This document shows, one piece after another, positions 11,226-11,798 of a stretch of DNA of 11,798 bases; positions within the stretch are counted from its first letter, which is position 1, and every line of letters starts with the position of its first letter. The translations under genes and the position numbers were made by a program. Source of the DNA: Candidatus Saccharimonadia bacterium (GTDB taxonomy: Bacteria > Patescibacteriota > Saccharimonadia > Saccharimonadales > Saccharimonadaceae); NCBI GenBank assembly GCA_023262335.1, contig JALRBE010000034.1:1-11798 (forward strand), read 5' to 3'. Under the pieces are notes generated by a model. The model was not told where the DNA came from and did no database searches. It saw only the letters and a program-made list of their open reading frames with translations.

Positions 11226-11468
11226 ATGAGCGATGCCGCTAACAAAAGCGACAAGACGCCGCCGACCAAATCGACGGTCATTTTATTGTTCACTATTGCC
11301 GCCGATACTACTTGGCGCATGTTCGTGCCGATAATTGGTGGTACTATAGGAGGAGTATGGGCGGATAACGCGTTCGGGCCGAAACCGGCATGGACCGTTG
11401 CAGGGGTCGCGCTTGGAGTCGTGGCCGCGACGTTGCTCGTCCGCCAACAAATGAGGAAGAAAGTATAG
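11226..11468 (+). CDS. AtpZ/AtpI-like ATP synthase accessory membrane protein
   Basis: 80 aa with two membrane spans (about 31-48 and 55-72) joined by a short loop. The segment GGTIGGVWADNAFGPKPAW (38-56) shows the glycine-rich span ending in D-x3-G-x-x-P-W that marks AtpZ/AtpI-type proteins encoded at the head of ATP synthase operons. They help assemble the c-ring and may carry Mg2+ or Ca2+. The polar N-terminus (1-17) is cytoplasmic. The stop is 2 bases before atpB, so the genes are translationally close. The start at 11226 sits 8 bases after a -10 element. Family assignment rests on the pattern and gene position. Confidence 0.82.
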   Translation: MSDAANKSDKTPPTKSTVILLFTIAADTTWRMFVPIIGGTIGGVWADNAFGPKPAWTVAGVALGVVAATLLVRQQMRKKV

Positions 11469-11470
11469 AC

Positions 11471-11798
11471 ATGATGAATAATTTTGCCGCCATGGACCTG
11501 CATATCAGCATCGCCGCCGAGCCGTTGTTTCATATTGGCACGTTCCCGGTGACGAACGCGTTGGTCAACGGCCTCGTCGGCGCGATCATCACCGTCGCGA
11601 TCCTATGGTATGTCGCCGGCAAGGTCAAACGCGGCAAATACAACCGTTTCGTGGGCCTCGTGCAGTGGGTGTTCGAAGGCTTGCTCGCGCAGATCGACGG
11701 CGTCATTCCCGACAAAAAGTTGGCGCGGCGCATTACACCGCTCGCCGTCACCATATTCTTCGTGGTGCTCGTGAACTACTGGCTCAGCATTTTGCCAG
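11471..11798 (+). CDS. atpB: F1Fo ATP synthase subunit a, N-terminal part (partial)
   Basis: The window ends inside the gene; about 109 codons are seen. Subunit a forms the proton half-channels of the membrane Fo sector next to the c-ring. The start reads MMNNFAAMDLHISIAAEPLF, followed by HIGTFPVTNALVNGLV, the usual subunit-a opening with H-I-x-x-A-x-E and F-P-x-T-N. The first span covers about 28-48, followed by a basic loop and the amphipathic segment FVGLVQWVFEGLLAQID. A span with FVVLVNYWLSILP follows, matching the N-L-L-G-L-L-P segment of the family, though the usual glycines are altered here. GAGGAAG (11453-11459) is a possible ribosome site. ATGs at 11474 and 11492 are alternative starts. 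The remaining atp genes should follow outside the window. Confidence 0.92.
   Translation, partial: MMNNFAAMDLHISIAAEPLFHIGTFPVTNALVNGLVGAIITVAILWYVAGKVKRGKYNRFVGLVQWVFEGLLAQIDGVIPDKKLARRITPLAVTIFFVVLVNYWLSILP

Overview
The window looks like ordinary chromosome from a bacterium with a small genome. GC is moderate to high in genes, and AT-rich spacers carry clear sigma70-type promoters. Gene content and style (a lone CDP-alcohol phosphatidyltransferase, two GT4 glycosyltransferases, a short AtpZ/AtpI-like protein directly before atpB, several unrecognised small membrane proteins, short leaders) suggest Candidatus Saccharibacteria (TM7) or a related Patescibacteria lineage. That placement is inference. 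TGA serves as a stop in two genes and nothing calls for recoding, so the standard bacterial code fits.

Layout. 1-76: the last codons of a probable UMP kinase. 142-696: an atypical CDP-alcohol phosphatidyltransferase with its own promoter and a strong terminator. 747-1823 (-) and 2447-3619 (+): two divergent GT4 glycosyltransferases. They are separated by about 620 non-coding bases holding a 39-bp inverted repeat (38/39 identical) flanked symmetrically by TTCTT/AAGAA hairpins. 3594-4442 (-): an alpha/beta hydrolase whose 3' end overlaps the second glycosyltransferase by 26 bp. 4525-4779 (-) and 4922-5386 (-): two unrecognised soluble proteins, each with its own promoter and terminator. 5471-7111: an ABC-F ATPase. 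7204-11144: an accessory block of five unrecognised genes on + (a single-span exported protein, a soluble/anchored paralogue pair, and a pair of two-span membrane paralogues), with a glutaredoxin and a 65-aa protein on - in the middle. 11226-end: the start of the F1Fo ATP synthase operon.

Together the first half is envelope chemistry: phospholipid headgroup transfer, glycosylation of lipid or surface polymer, and an esterase-type hydrolase. The second half is translation support (ABC-F), redox (glutaredoxin), energy (ATP synthase) and a membrane-associated block with no recognised function.

Two classes of gene start are visible. Recognisable conserved genes (both glycosyltransferases, the hydrolase, the ABC-F ATPase, the AtpZ-like gene) have a -10 element 8 or 9 bases before the ATG, usually of extended TGnTAnnnT type, so their mRNAs should be leaderless. 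Most unrecognised genes have a -35/-10 pair with 16-17-base spacing, a real 5' leader and a Shine-Dalgarno site. The best candidates for something undescribed are the inverted-repeat/hairpin element at 1882-2394 and the accessory block at 7204-11144, including its paired promoters, identical transcript starts and terminators built into the last codons.
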